A stretch of DNA of 64,000 bases from Corynebacterium urogenitale (GCF_009026825.1 NZ_CP045032.1:1054001-1118000), one strand, 5' to 3'. Positions 1 through 5,896 are shown, counted from the first letter of the stretch. A program made the numbers and translations. Notes: generated by a model not told the origin, from the sequence alone.

Positions 1-193
1 GGACGGCCTCGGTGGCGCGCTTGACCACATCCATGACTTCGTCCCATTCGCCCTCAATGAGGGTGAACATGGCGTTCGTCTCATTCGGGAGACCGGACTC
101 GCGGACGACGCGAACGGCCTCGGCGACGGCGCCAGCCATTTCGGCCTCGGGATTATTGGTGATGGTAGGGGCGACAGAGAATGCGATGATCAT
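1..193 (-). CDS. MTH1187-family thiamine-binding protein, 5' part only
   Basis: The first 64 codons of a minus-strand gene lie here; the rest is beyond the left edge. The start is the ATG whose complement is at 191-193. The protein begins [10 protein letters not shown] and contains [12 protein letters not shown], the conserved core of the MTH1187/YkoF-like family (DUF77), small ferredoxin-like-fold cytosolic proteins that bind thiamine or its phosphates. The gene is the nearest host gene on the left side of the integrated element, so it marks the chromosome boundary. Family identification is from these motifs only; the ligand is inferred from the family. Confidence 0.8.
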   Translation of the reverse strand, partial: MIIAFSVAPTITNNPEAEMAGAVAEAVRVVRESGLPNETNAMFTLIEGEWDEVMDVVKRATEAV

Positions 194-280
194 GTAAAGC
201 GATTCTAAACGGAGGAGCGCTACCAGGCAGGTGTGCTAGGAGGAAGAGGAAGATCGGGTACGGGTGCCAAGAAGAAACAG

Positions 281-320
281 AAAAAGGCCAGCGGCTGCAA
301 GAGTTGCTGCCACCGGCCTT
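281..320 (-). terminator. Rho-independent terminator, probably the original tRNA-Pro terminator
   Basis: Read on the minus strand this forms a stem of about 16 bp (AAGGCC...GGCCTT outer part) with one A-A mismatch and a 3-nt loop, followed directly by a run of T (aaaaa at 281-285 on the plus strand). It lies just downstream of the 3' fragment of tRNA-Pro at 330-369, the position expected for the terminator of that tRNA before the island inserted. Confidence 0.7.
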
Positions 321-328
321 GTGCCTTG

Positions 329-369
329 GTCGGGCTAACAGGATTTGAACCTGCGACCCCCACACCCCC
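329..369 (-). repeat. attachment site copy (attL), 3' fragment of tRNA-Pro
   Basis: These 41 bp are identical to 10932-10972. The shared segment is the T arm, the 3' acceptor strand and part of the anticodon stem-loop of tRNA-Pro(GGG) on the minus strand. Integration into a tRNA 3' end, with the gene rebuilt at one junction and a fragment left at the other, is the usual behaviour of tyrosine-recombinase islands. The sequence diverges immediately on both sides of the 41 bp. Confidence 0.9.
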
Positions 370-447
370 TGGAGTTTCACTAAAACTGCTGGTGAGTGAT
401 GGTTTTCTAAACCGCTCTCTTGTTCTGGAAGACACTGTACACCAGCG

Positions 448-467
448 CGTGCCAGATACGTGCCAGA
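448..467 (+). promoter_or_regulatory. paired arm-type integrase sites, left arm
   Basis: Two direct copies of CGTGCCAGA (448-456 and 459-467) are spaced exactly 11 bp start to start. The same pair with the same 11-bp spacing and orientation occurs at 10786-10805 next to the other att copy. Tyrosine integrases with an N-terminal arm-binding domain bind such short repeats on both sides of the core. Confidence 0.65.
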
Positions 468-484
468 ACTCTCGAGGAATTGCC

Positions 485-865
485 ATGAACCCAGAAGAGA
501 TGATGCCCTTAACCCGAGCAGCTGAAGAGCTTGGGATCGCCCCGGAGGAGCTTGTGCAAGAGATGATCCTCTCCGGAGAGATCACAAAGTTGGAAGGGGA
601 GATTTTGTTGCAGGTTGAACCGGAACTCCGGCTACGATCTGGAGAGGAGGGACTGATCTACAATCTCCCGGGGTTGTTGTGGGCGGAGGTTGCGGGAGGG
701 CTTCTTCGGGTTGTGGTGAGTTCAACCGCTGAGGGGGTCGAGGAGATCGAGGTACTCTCCAGGCTCGTCGAAGATCTTGGACTCGTCTGCGTAGATACGA
801 CCTTGAGCTACAACCCGGAGTACTTCGGGGGGATTGTGTCGGTCTCCCACTATCTTCTCGTTTAG
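485..865 (+). CDS. small protein with N-terminal excisionase/MerR-like helix-turn-helix pattern
   Basis: 126 aa from the ATG at 485, which has GAGGA 8-12 bases upstream; the open frame extends further left through attL but without a good start. Residues about 7-32 (LTRAAEELGIAPEEL...SGEI) follow the pattern of the small winged helix seen in excisionases and MerR-like proteins. The remainder (about 60-126) is a beta-rich unknown region ending SVSHYLLV. It is the first gene inside attL. A role as recombination directionality factor or regulator is suggested by position and the N-terminal pattern only; it could be something else. Confidence 0.5.
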   Translation: MNPEEMMPLTRAAEELGIAPEELVQEMILSGEITKLEGEILLQVEPELRLRSGEEGLIYNLPGLLWAEVAGGLLRVVVSSTAEGVEEIEVLSRLVEDLGLVCVDTTLSYNPEYFGGIVSVSHYLLV

Positions 866-873
866 TGAGCCAG

Positions 874-901
874 CCCGCTATTGCGCGGGGTGCCTACTTC
901 T
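874..901 (+). repeat. hairpin plus GTGCCTACTTCT module, copy 1
   Basis: A short stem CCCGC/GCGGG (874-878, 885-889) just after a stop codon is followed by the 12-mer GTGCCTACTTCT (890-901). A second hairpin with the same 12-mer follows the unrelated gene ending at 4938. Possibly a repeated 3'-end element of the island. Confidence 0.4.
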
Positions 902-976
902 AGCTGGAGAGTTTCAGAAACGGTGCTCGAAGAACGCTATTTATTCGGATAGATAATGGTGTATTTAAAATAGTTG

Positions 977-1049
977 AAGGGGTAAGCAAAGGGGTAAGTG
1001 ATTGCCGTCACAAAAGTTCTTTTCCTGATCTATCTAAATTAGAATTTAG
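977..1049 (+). promoter_or_regulatory. operator-like repeats upstream of the lipoprotein gene
   Basis: Two direct copies of AAGGGGTAAG (977-986, 989-998; 12-bp period) are followed by a perfect inverted repeat CTAAATT-ag-AATTTAG (1034-1049). The surroundings are AT-rich compared with the island and precede the ribosome-binding site of the lipoprotein gene. Likely promoter/operator region; the exact -35 and -10 are not clear. Confidence 0.45.
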
Positions 1050-1079
1050 GGCGTTGTTAGGTTTCGAGAAGGAGTGCTT

Positions 1080-1649
1080 ATGCGCCGTTATGCTTTGGCT
1101 GTTATTGCCGTTGCTTCCCTTGGTTTAGTTGCTTGCGGTTCTGGTGATAGTCCAGACGAAAGTAATGGCGGAAATATCACTGCAGCTGAAAGTACTGCTA
1201 CCCAGGAGCAATCCGGTGAAGGCGATGGTTCTCTGGGGCTTAATGAGCCTTTCGAAATCTCCACTCTGGACGATAATGACGTTTTTCTGAAAATTACGGA
1301 CATAACCCTAGGTGAAGATTGCAAGTTTGGTGCCTATGTTCCGGAAATGCGGAACGATGAGCTGGGGGAAGAGAAACAGTATCTGCAGATTTTCGCTGAG
1401 GTGGATGTTCAGAAGCTGGATAATCCAATGAGTCAGGGGATGGGTTTCCTTGATGATCCTCAGATTGTAGACGGGGAGGGATTCTCGGAGAATGCTGACC
1501 TTGCTATGGACTGCCAGAGTGGTGAAGGGTATGAGGATTGGTTGGTTCCTACGAGTGTGGGTGACAAATCACGCCGGTATGGAGCTTACGTAGTCCCGAA
1601 GAGTATTACCGAAGTTCGGGTGCACGACAAGACTTTCGCTGTTAAGTAA
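1080..1649 (+). CDS. secreted lipoprotein, unknown function
   Basis: 189 aa. The start ATG at 1080 has GAAGGAG six bases upstream; an in-frame GTG at 1074 overlaps that site and is less likely. A basic N terminus (MRRY) and hydrophobic stretch lead to the lipobox LVAC (residues about 15-18), so the mature protein is a lipid-anchored exported protein. A Ser/Thr/Gly/Glu-rich linker follows, then a beta-rich domain of about 130 residues resembling DUF4352/telokin-like lipoprotein domains, with two or three Cys that could pair. It has its own operators and terminator and is more AT-rich than its neighbours. Phage and island lipoproteins often act in superinfection exclusion; that role is inference here. 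Confidence 0.75.
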   Translation: MRRYALAVIAVASLGLVACGSGDSPDESNGGNITAAESTATQEQSGEGDGSLGLNEPFEISTLDDNDVFLKITDITLGEDCKFGAYVPEMRNDELGEEKQYLQIFAEVDVQKLDNPMSQGMGFLDDPQIVDGEGFSENADLAMDCQSGEGYEDWLVPTSVGDKSRRYGAYVVPKSITEVRVHDKTFAVK

Positions 1650-1743
1650 GTCGGTACCACGCGGCTTGATAGCCCTTCTGTAAGCCCGTCTAAGGCGTTG
1701 AAAACCCTTCTCTGGGCAGTCAGTCCAGGGGCACTGGGAAAAT

Positions 1744-1769
1744 CGCTGTATCGAGCTTACAGCGTTTTT
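1744..1769 (+). terminator. Rho-independent terminator of the lipoprotein gene
   Basis: Perfect 7-bp stem CGCTGTA/TACAGCG (1744-1750, 1758-1764) with a 7-nt loop followed by five T. Confidence 0.75.
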
Positions 1770-1784
1770 AGGGTACCCTAAGTT

Positions 1785-1796
1785 CGCAGGTCAGAG
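1785..1796 (+). repeat. island-specific 12-mer CGCAGGTCAGAG, copy 1
   Basis: Exact 12-bp motif found three times in the island (also 9143-9154 on + and 10916-10927 on -). This copy is just after the lipoprotein terminator, at the beginning of the first structured zone. Function unknown. Confidence 0.5.
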
Positions 1797-1882
1797 GCTT
1801 GTCGAAAAAGGCTTATTTCGGGGAGGGCAACCGGGTTTGGCGGTGGTTGCCTGGAGCGGCTTTCAGCCGGCCTGGAGGGGGG

Positions 1883-1944
1883 TATCAAATAGGCCGGCGT
1901 GGGTTGGTGGCTATTTGATAGGATCCGGGGTTTTTATCAAATAG
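1883..1944 (+). promoter_or_regulatory. three-copy TATCAAATAG element with alternative pairing
   Basis: TATCAAATAG at 1883-1892, its reverse complement at 1911-1920, and TATCAAATAG again at 1935-1944. The middle copy can pair with either outer copy (18-nt or 14-nt loop), not both. The first pairing also excludes the 7-bp stem GCCGGCC/GGCCGGC (1866-1872, 1892-1898); the second overlaps the stem at 1943-1962. It may be an RNA switch or an operator cluster. Confidence 0.5.
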
Positions 1945-2272
1945 ACCTCCCGGCGGAGGTCTCTATCTGCTACCGAGTACCTAGAGTACCCCTGGAATGG
2001 GGTAATTTTAGAGGTTTTCTAGATCCTAGGGGGTCTAATTCGAGTTTAGACAGGTACTTACTTAGTGAAGGGCGAGTGAAACGAGCCCTGAACTGTGCTC
2101 GTTCCCCTCGCTAACGAGCGAGACCAACGAGGTCGAGCTCGGGAAACACTTGTTCAGTGTTCCCTCACTCGAAGGCATCAGAGCCTTCGAGAGTTTAGTC
2201 TCTCCGGCTCTGAGCGAGACCGTCGAGGGTCGAGCGTCGTAAGAACAGTTCATCACTGTTTTACTCCACTCT

Positions 2273-2344
2273 CCGAACGGACAGTAAGCTCCGTTCGGAA
2301 GTTAATTCAATAACTCCCTCACTACGCTTACTGTATAGGGGGTT
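2273..2344 (+). other. probable kissing-loop in the structured RNA
   Basis: Hairpin A is CCGAACGGA/TCCGTTCGG (2273-2281, 2290-2298) with an 8-nt loop CAGTAAGC (2282-2289). Hairpin B is AACTCCCT/AGGGGGTT (2312-2319, 2337-2344, one wobble pair). The loop of B contains GCTTACTG (2326-2333), the exact complement of the whole loop of A, giving an 8-bp loop-loop contact. This tertiary arrangement has no reason to occur in protein-coding DNA and supports an RNA function. Confidence 0.6.
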
Positions 2345-2380
2345 GTGCGAGCCTTCGGAGGCTCGCTAAACAGTAGGGTT

Positions 2381-2419
2381 AGAGGTAACAACAAGCTACC
2401 TCTGAGGGAGGTAGCAGTG
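2381..2419 (+). promoter_or_regulatory. translation switch at the HNH start
   Basis: GCTACCTC (2395-2402) pairs perfectly with GAGGTAGC (2408-2415), burying the Shine-Dalgarno GGGAGG that serves the GTG start at 2417. The same strand (TACCTCT, 2397-2403) can instead pair with AGAGGTA (2381-2387), freeing it. The two folds are mutually exclusive, a layout typical of translational on/off control. Confidence 0.5.
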
Positions 2420-2602
2420 GGTTGGAACACCAGCAACCGCCGGGGACGGTTGCCTAAGAATTGGAACAGCCTCCGAAGAGATATCCTCCGGAGGGATGGT
2501 TACCGTTGCCAGATAGCCTTTGCCGGGTGCAAAGGCTTCGCTACCGATGTAGACCACATCGCCAGAGGCGATAACCACTCGGTAGACAACCTCAGAGAAT
2601 GA
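2417..2602 (+). CDS. truncated HNH endonuclease-like protein
   Basis: 61 aa from the GTG at 2417 (GAGGGAGG upstream). The sequence contains RGRLPKNWNSLRRDILRRDG, a Cys pair region and TDVDHIARGDNHSVDNLRE, which matches the N-terminal two thirds of phage HNH nucleases found near terminase genes. A stop follows NLRE, exactly before the final LCxxCH segment that supplies the last zinc and catalytic residues; no frame downstream continues the domain. It is therefore either a degraded nuclease or a short non-catalytic protein. Its coding strand also forms strong hairpins, so the segment may now act mainly as RNA. Confidence 0.5.
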   Translation: MGWNTSNRRGRLPKNWNSLRRDILRRDGYRCQIAFAGCKGFATDVDHIARGDNHSVDNLRE

Positions 2603-2774
2603 CTATTCCAAGGATCCGGCTGGATCGTTGGCCTACCCCGCTACCAGGCCAACGGTTGAGCGGGACTCTTGGACAACCGTGAACGGTTGTGAGAGTTCCT
2701 GACCTGGATACTATCGGTCATTCTTTCAACCAGTGGTACTCCGAGGAGTGCGTTCCCTGGTTAATTCCTTGGGG

Positions 2775-2810
2775 GAGCCTGGATCTTTGCACGGGATCCA
2801 GGCTCTTTTT
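2775..2810 (+). terminator. strong Rho-independent terminator
   Basis: Perfect 11-bp stem GAGCCTGGATC/GATCCAGGCTC (2775-2785, 2795-2805), 9-nt loop, then five T. It ends the structured RNA zone and separates it from the gene at 2849. Confidence 0.85.
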
Positions 2811-2848
2811 AATCCCGTTAATCAATAGGCCTATTTGGAAGGAAAAGA

Positions 2849-3055
2849 ATGGCTGATGCCGTAGCCCGCTACAAGAGCGGGCAGATCAAAGCGACTCAAG
2901 ACCGCGCTGACAGAAACTACCGGCGCAGGCAACGAGAGTTGCGTACCTGGGTAGATCAAGTAGCTGGAGAGCTCGGTCTAAGCAGAGACCAGTTACTGAC
3001 AGCCCGCAACGCTGAGCTAGTAGCTCAGCTGCTAAAGAACCACAACCCCGGATGA
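2849..3055 (+). CDS. small basic helical protein, unknown
   Basis: 68 aa, ATG at 2849 preceded by GGAAGG at 2839-2844. The protein is highly charged and probably all helical (NYRRRQRELRTWVDQVAGEL...), with no domain I recognise; it could be a small DNA-binding or phage regulatory protein. Its last codons overlap a terminator (3044-3070), and codons near 3011-3029 form a perfect GCTGAGCT/AGCTCAGC hairpin. It starts the run of short genes 2849-4938. Confidence 0.6.
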   Translation: MADAVARYKSGQIKATQDRADRNYRRRQRELRTWVDQVAGELGLSRDQLLTARNAELVAQLLKNHNPG

Positions 3056-3070
3056 CCGTCCGGGGTTTTT
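3044..3070 (+). terminator. terminator overlapping a stop codon, attenuator-like
   Basis: Perfect 9-bp stem AACCCCGGA/TCCGGGGTT (3044-3052, 3059-3067) with a 6-nt loop running into TTTTT. The upstream gene's TGA is in the loop. Only about 40 bases separate it from the next start, so it may limit read-through into the HNH-like gene at 3112. Confidence 0.8.
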
Positions 3071-3111
3071 GTATGCGCGGATTATCCCGCGCCCTACTTC
3101 AAGGAGTTTTA

Positions 3112-3705
3112 ATGACCGGTATGACACCAGCTCAGCTGGGAGGGCTTACTCGAAGAGCGCGAGAGACACTCAGGAAAAGAGGGCTCAAGCGCCTGCCTTT
3201 CGATCTTCGGAGCGAGTTTCAAGAGCTTGGAGTGAAGTTTTGCCCTGTTTGCAGGAGGGTACTACCGCTGGACAAGTTCGGGATGAAGCGTTCGAACCCC
3301 GGAGGGCGGCAGTACGAGTGCAAACACTGCCACCTCGATTACTACAGGGCTAATCGTGACTCTGAAGTTCGTCGCATGAGGGACTATCGCGAGGTAAACA
3401 ACCTCAACATGCGCCTGGCTAATGGATATCGCAGAGCGTTAGCCAAGGGACTACCCGCTGAGAAGTTCGATGAAGCCACGCTCCGCGAAAGCCTCGAAAG
3501 CAGGGGTCTGGATCTTAACAAGAGCGCCTTCTCCGGTGTTCCGCTCACACGGGAGAACATCTCCCTCGACCACCTAGTACCTCTCGATAGACCGGATAGT
3601 CCAGGGCACGTCCCGTCCAACATCGTGGCCTGCACTCTCAGCGAGAACCGCTCCAAGCACAAGCGCCACTTTGCATACCTACTAGCCGATATTCACGCCG
3701 CCTAA
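3112..3705 (+). CDS. zinc-finger/HNH-like phage endonuclease, paralogue 1
   Basis: 197 aa from the ATG at 3112, with AAGGAG eight bases upstream (the frame is open from 3052). A CxxC...CxxC zinc site (FCPVC about residue 45, CKHC about 75) precedes a helical middle. The C-terminal part SLDHLVPLDRP...NIVACTLSENRSKH has the His-Asp/His and Asn pattern of a beta-beta-alpha metal (HNH) nuclease. The gene at 7324 encodes a protein of identical length with the same layout, so the island carries a duplicated pair. HNH proteins beside terminase subunits take part in cos cleavage in some phages; that role here is inference. A terminator sits just upstream. Confidence 0.7.
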   Translation: MTGMTPAQLGGLTRRARETLRKRGLKRLPFDLRSEFQELGVKFCPVCRRVLPLDKFGMKRSNPGGRQYECKHCHLDYYRANRDSEVRRMRDYREVNNLNMRLANGYRRALAKGLPAEKFDEATLRESLESRGLDLNKSAFSGVPLTRENISLDHLVPLDRPDSPGHVPSNIVACTLSENRSKHKRHFAYLLADIHAA

Positions 3706-3724
3706 GCATGGAGGAGTTTTTGTT

Positions 3725-3877
3725 TTGAACACCCCGTTTAATCAACCTCCGGAGCCTCCTTTTCGCAGTACACGCTGCAAGGAGCCTGTATACCCCACGG
3801 ACAGTGCCCGGCTATTCCGGGATCCGGAGCAACCCACCCTGGCGTACGAAGAATACGCCCAGATGTTTCTAACTTAA
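3725..3877 (+). CDS. very small unknown protein
   Basis: 50 aa from a TTG at 3725, preceded by GGAGGAG at 3711-3717 and a poly-T stretch. The product is rich in Pro, Thr and charged residues (MNTPFNQPPEPPFRST...EYAQMFLT) and has no recognised domain. Support is the good ribosome-binding site, fit into the 185-base gap between neighbours and same direction; the start codon is weak, so confidence is moderate. Confidence 0.45.
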   Translation: MNTPFNQPPEPPFRSTRCKEPVYPTDSARLFRDPEQPTLAYEEYAQMFLT

Positions 3878-3889
3878 GGAGAGATTGAT

Positions 3890-4138
3890 TTGGATCATAT
3901 TCCGCTGAATGGACAGAGAGTGATCGGGGCGGTTCAATCCGCGCTCCGCACTCGACCAAGCGGAGCTCAGCTGGTTAGCGAGTTCCTCGACACCGACCGG
4001 GACGATGCTCCGGACGGAACCAACGGCGCTACCAAGAGCGAACGGGCTGTGGATCCTTCCCAGGGCATGGGAGCCCACCGTCCCTGCGCGGCCACCGACC
4101 CGTTGCTGGCTGCGATAACCAAGATTGTTCACCGTTAA
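3890..4138 (+). CDS. small unknown protein
   Basis: 82 aa from a TTG at 3890 with AAGGAGAG at 3877-3884, directly after the stop at 3877. N-terminal residues are LxGQRVIGAVQSALRTRPSG-like and the tail is acidic then neutral; no domain is recognised. It lies in a tight run of same-strand genes and is probably co-transcribed with them. Confidence 0.5.
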   Translation: MDHIPLNGQRVIGAVQSALRTRPSGAQLVSEFLDTDRDDAPDGTNGATKSERAVDPSQGMGAHRPCAATDPLLAAITKIVHR

Positions 4139-4173
4139 TCGGCCTCACACCGAGGCCAGAAAGCGAGATTGCC

Positions 4174-4938
4174 ATGATCGACCCACACACCACTGTTTCC
4201 GGGATTACCTCCTGGAACTTGACTCACCCTAAGCCTGTCCAGAAGGTGCTTGAATGCTGCAAGGCTCTCGAGCAAGTCCAGCTCGAGGCTCCAGGCTGGC
4301 GCGAGCTAAATAATCCGAAGACCGTGGCTCAAGCTATCGAAGCTAATGCCCGGTACAACGCCACCGAAGGAGAGGCAACGTCCAAGGCGCTACGCACCGC
4401 TCGTAGCAAGCTGACTGCCAAGCTGGTCGAGACAGTCGCTAGTAACCTCGAGGGCTACCTCGAGCAGTGGGAAGTGATCTTCGCTGAGGCGGCTGGCAAG
4501 TACGCAGAGGCCGTTGAAAAACTGCCTACCGAGTTCACCGCGAACCAAGTGACTACCTTCGAGCCTGAACAGTTCGCAGCCTTCACGGCTGCTCGTGAGG
4601 CAGCGACGGTCTTGCACGGTGCTCAACGCTGGCTGTTGGATGTTAGCCGTCTTGTTTCGGGGCAACGTTTCGACTCGAGCCAGTGGGCTAAGGAGTTCCT
4701 GATCCTCGAGCCGGACACGGTAGCGACCTACGCTGCAATCCAGCTGGCAGATACCCGGGGTGTAGACAATGCCCTCCGGAGTGTGGATCCAGTACTGCTA
4801 AAGGCAGTGCACTCGGGAGCAGCCCTGGAGTTCCGCCTCCCGGCAGAGGCTAGGGAGAGTGCGCGCTCCTGGGAGGAGCAGCGCCAGGGTATGGCAGAGG
4901 AGGAGTGGGCACGGGTGCGGGCAAGCATAGTGGCGTAG
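4174..4938 (+). CDS. helical island protein, unknown function
   Basis: 254 aa, ATG at 4174 with a modest AAGCGAG site. The sequence is Ala/Glu-rich and predicted almost wholly alpha-helical, with no Cys pairs, signal peptide or membrane segment except two Cys near residue 28. No catalytic motif is visible and I do not recognise the family. It ends the first gene run; a GGCCTC/GAGGCC hairpin (4141-4157) lies just upstream. A non-coding GC/AT-mixed segment and the terminase gene follow. Confidence 0.65.
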   Translation: MIDPHTTVSGITSWNLTHPKPVQKVLECCKALEQVQLEAPGWRELNNPKTVAQAIEANARYNATEGEATSKALRTARSKLTAKLVETVASNLEGYLEQWEVIFAEAAGKYAEAVEKLPTEFTANQVTTFEPEQFAAFTAAREAATVLHGAQRWLLDVSRLVSGQRFDSSQWAKEFLILEPDTVATYAAIQLADTRGVDNALRSVDPVLLKAVHSGAALEFRLPAEARESARSWEEQRQGMAEEEWARVRASIVA

Positions 4939-4994
4939 CCCCCGGATCCCCGCCCGGGGAGGCTCCCCGGGAGAGCCCCCGCCTTCACCGAGTA

Positions 4995-5031
4995 CTGCTC
5001 GCTTAGCTGCTTGAGCAGAGTGCCTACTTCT
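4995..5031 (+). repeat. hairpin plus GTGCCTACTTCT module, copy 2
   Basis: CTGCTC/GAGCAG stem (4995-5000, 5013-5018) followed by the same 12-mer GTGCCTACTTCT (5020-5031) seen at 890-901, again shortly after a stop codon. Confidence 0.4.
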
Positions 5032-5046
5032 TTTAAAAAAAGTAAC

Positions 5047-5126
5047 ACACCGACTTTTAATTCTTTTATTAATTAGTTTGAAAATAATTAATTAATGGGC
5101 TCTTTAAAACTCGGTGTCGGCTTTTT
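5047..5126 (+). terminator. AT-rich cruciform-like element ending in a T run
   Basis: Outer stem ACACCGA/TCGGTGT (5047-5053, 5111-5117) encloses an AT-rich loop that itself contains a perfect 8-bp ATTAATTA/TAATTAAT hairpin (5068-5075, 5085-5092); TTTTT ends at 5126. It could be an unusual terminator or part of a packaging/initiation site before the terminase gene. Confidence 0.4.
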
Positions 5127-5256
5127 GTTTCCCCGTGTCCTAAAACCGGCCGAGGGGCAGGGGGCTTATCCCCGCCCCGCCCCGGGGCACCGGGCGTGAT
5201 TGCGGGCGCAAGCCTGTGTGCGTTTTATTTAATTGATTTTTAGAAAGGATTTAAAA
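5127..5256 (+). other. candidate packaging (cos-like) region upstream of TerS
   Basis: No gene. The stretch changes abruptly from AT-rich to very GC-rich and contains a perfect 10-bp palindrome GCCCCGGGGC (5179-5188) and TTGCG-gg-CGCAA (5200-5211). In cos phages the cohesive-end site lies immediately upstream of the small terminase gene, which is where this is. This assignment is positional inference; no known cos sequence is recognised. Confidence 0.35.
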
Positions 5257-5628
5257 GTGAGTTTTTCGCATAATCCACCCGAGGGGTTGGGTGTTGCGGG
5301 GTTGAAGTTGTGGACTTCCATTACGGAAACGTTCAACTTCACTGATGAGCCTGGAAAGCTGGCATTGCTGGAGCGTGCTTCCAGGGTGGCAGATCAGATC
5401 GACAAGCTGGAGCGTGAGGCGAGCCAGGCTCCTATGACTGCTAAGGGGAGTATGGGTCAGTTGGTTATTCACCCTTTCATCGCGGAGATTCGTTCGCAGA
5501 CGACTGTTTTGAACACGCTGTTGAAGTCGTTGGGGTTGCCGGAGACGGATGAGGAGCAGGCTGAGCGGGCTCAGCGGCGTTCAGCTGCGGGGCGGAAGGC
5601 TGCTAATGCGAGGTGGGGTGTTCAGTGA
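5257..5628 (+). CDS. phage terminase small subunit, P27 family
   Basis: 123 aa from GTG 5257 (GAAAGGA upstream; the frame is open from 5233). The core GLKLWTSITETF...KLALLERASRVADQIDKLE is the helical DNA-recognition/oligomerisation region of P27-type small terminase subunits of actinophages. It continues with the SMGQLVIHPFIAEIR segment and ends with the basic tail RRSAAGRKAANARWG. TerS recognises packaging sites and recruits the large subunit ATPase/nuclease. No large subunit follows; the next gene overlaps by four bases. In satellites a private TerS redirects the helper phage packaging motor, the likely role here. Confidence 0.85.
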   Translation: MSFSHNPPEGLGVAGLKLWTSITETFNFTDEPGKLALLERASRVADQIDKLEREASQAPMTAKGSMGQLVIHPFIAEIRSQTTVLNTLLKSLGLPETDEEQAERAQRRSAAGRKAANARWGVQ

Positions 5629-5864
5629 CTACACGGTGGACAAAGAGGGTTCCTGCACGGCCGGAGGAGATTGCGGAAGCTGTCCCTCCGGCTGTTGTGT
5701 CTCTGGTTGAAGAGCTGGAGTACCGGCTGTTTTTCGAGCGGTTGTCCTGGACAGTGGAGGATCTCACTGGCGCGTTCGATACGAGCCTGACAATGAGGGT
5801 TGCTCAGGTTTTGGGGGTGAGTCCTGCTGATTATTTCCGTTACCAGCTTTTGGGTATCGACTGA
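5625..5864 (+). CDS. small unknown protein coupled to TerS
   Basis: 79 aa from GTG 5625, overlapping the terS stop (GTGA), so translation is probably coupled. The protein (TTRWTKRVPARPEEIAEAV...GVSPADYFRYQLLGID) has a C-terminal segment TMRVAQVLGVSPADYF that looks like a helix-turn-helix fragment. Function unknown; coupling suggests partnership with terminase or packaging redirection. Confidence 0.6.
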   Translation: MTTRWTKRVPARPEEIAEAVPPAVVSLVEELEYRLFFERLSWTVEDLTGAFDTSLTMRVAQVLGVSPADYFRYQLLGID

Positions 5865-5896
5865 ATCTAAACTGAGGGAGGTTGTTTCCCTCGAGG

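Larger units (their letters stand above)
1785..2810 (+). ncRNA. candidate large structured RNA with an embedded HNH fragment
   Basis: About 1 kb lying between two terminators and dense in hairpins. Perfect or near-perfect stems include 1826-1851, 1866-1898, 1943-1962, 1987-2004, 2033-2051, 2097-2119, 2141-2164, 2168-2191 (9 bp), 2244-2260, 2273-2298 (9 bp), 2312-2344, 2347-2366 (8 bp), 2395-2415, 2433-2453, 2515-2537 (9 bp), 2627-2653 and a long compound stem 2662-2699 (8 bp plus 9 bp with wobble pairs). The last element is a terminator. Such density, with a kissing-loop candidate at 2273-2344, resembles the large ornate phage RNAs (GOLLD, ROOL) in style; I cannot show homology. DNA-level protein-binding repeats are the alternative. 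The 5' end is uncertain. Confidence 0.55.

Noticed and set aside
233..484. Long open frame running through attL into the 126-aa gene
   Set aside because: It covers the tRNA fragment and the terminator; the only good ribosome-binding site is before ATG 485.
1785..2810. Group I or group II intron with an HNH homing endonuclease
   Set aside because: I could not find the catalytic core motifs of either intron type or flanking exon halves of a gene; left as a structured RNA of unknown class.
2345..2810. IscB/IsrB-type omega-RNA locus (HEARO)
   Set aside because: The HNH frame is only 61 aa and has no RuvC part, and the RNA surrounds rather than precedes a large nuclease gene.
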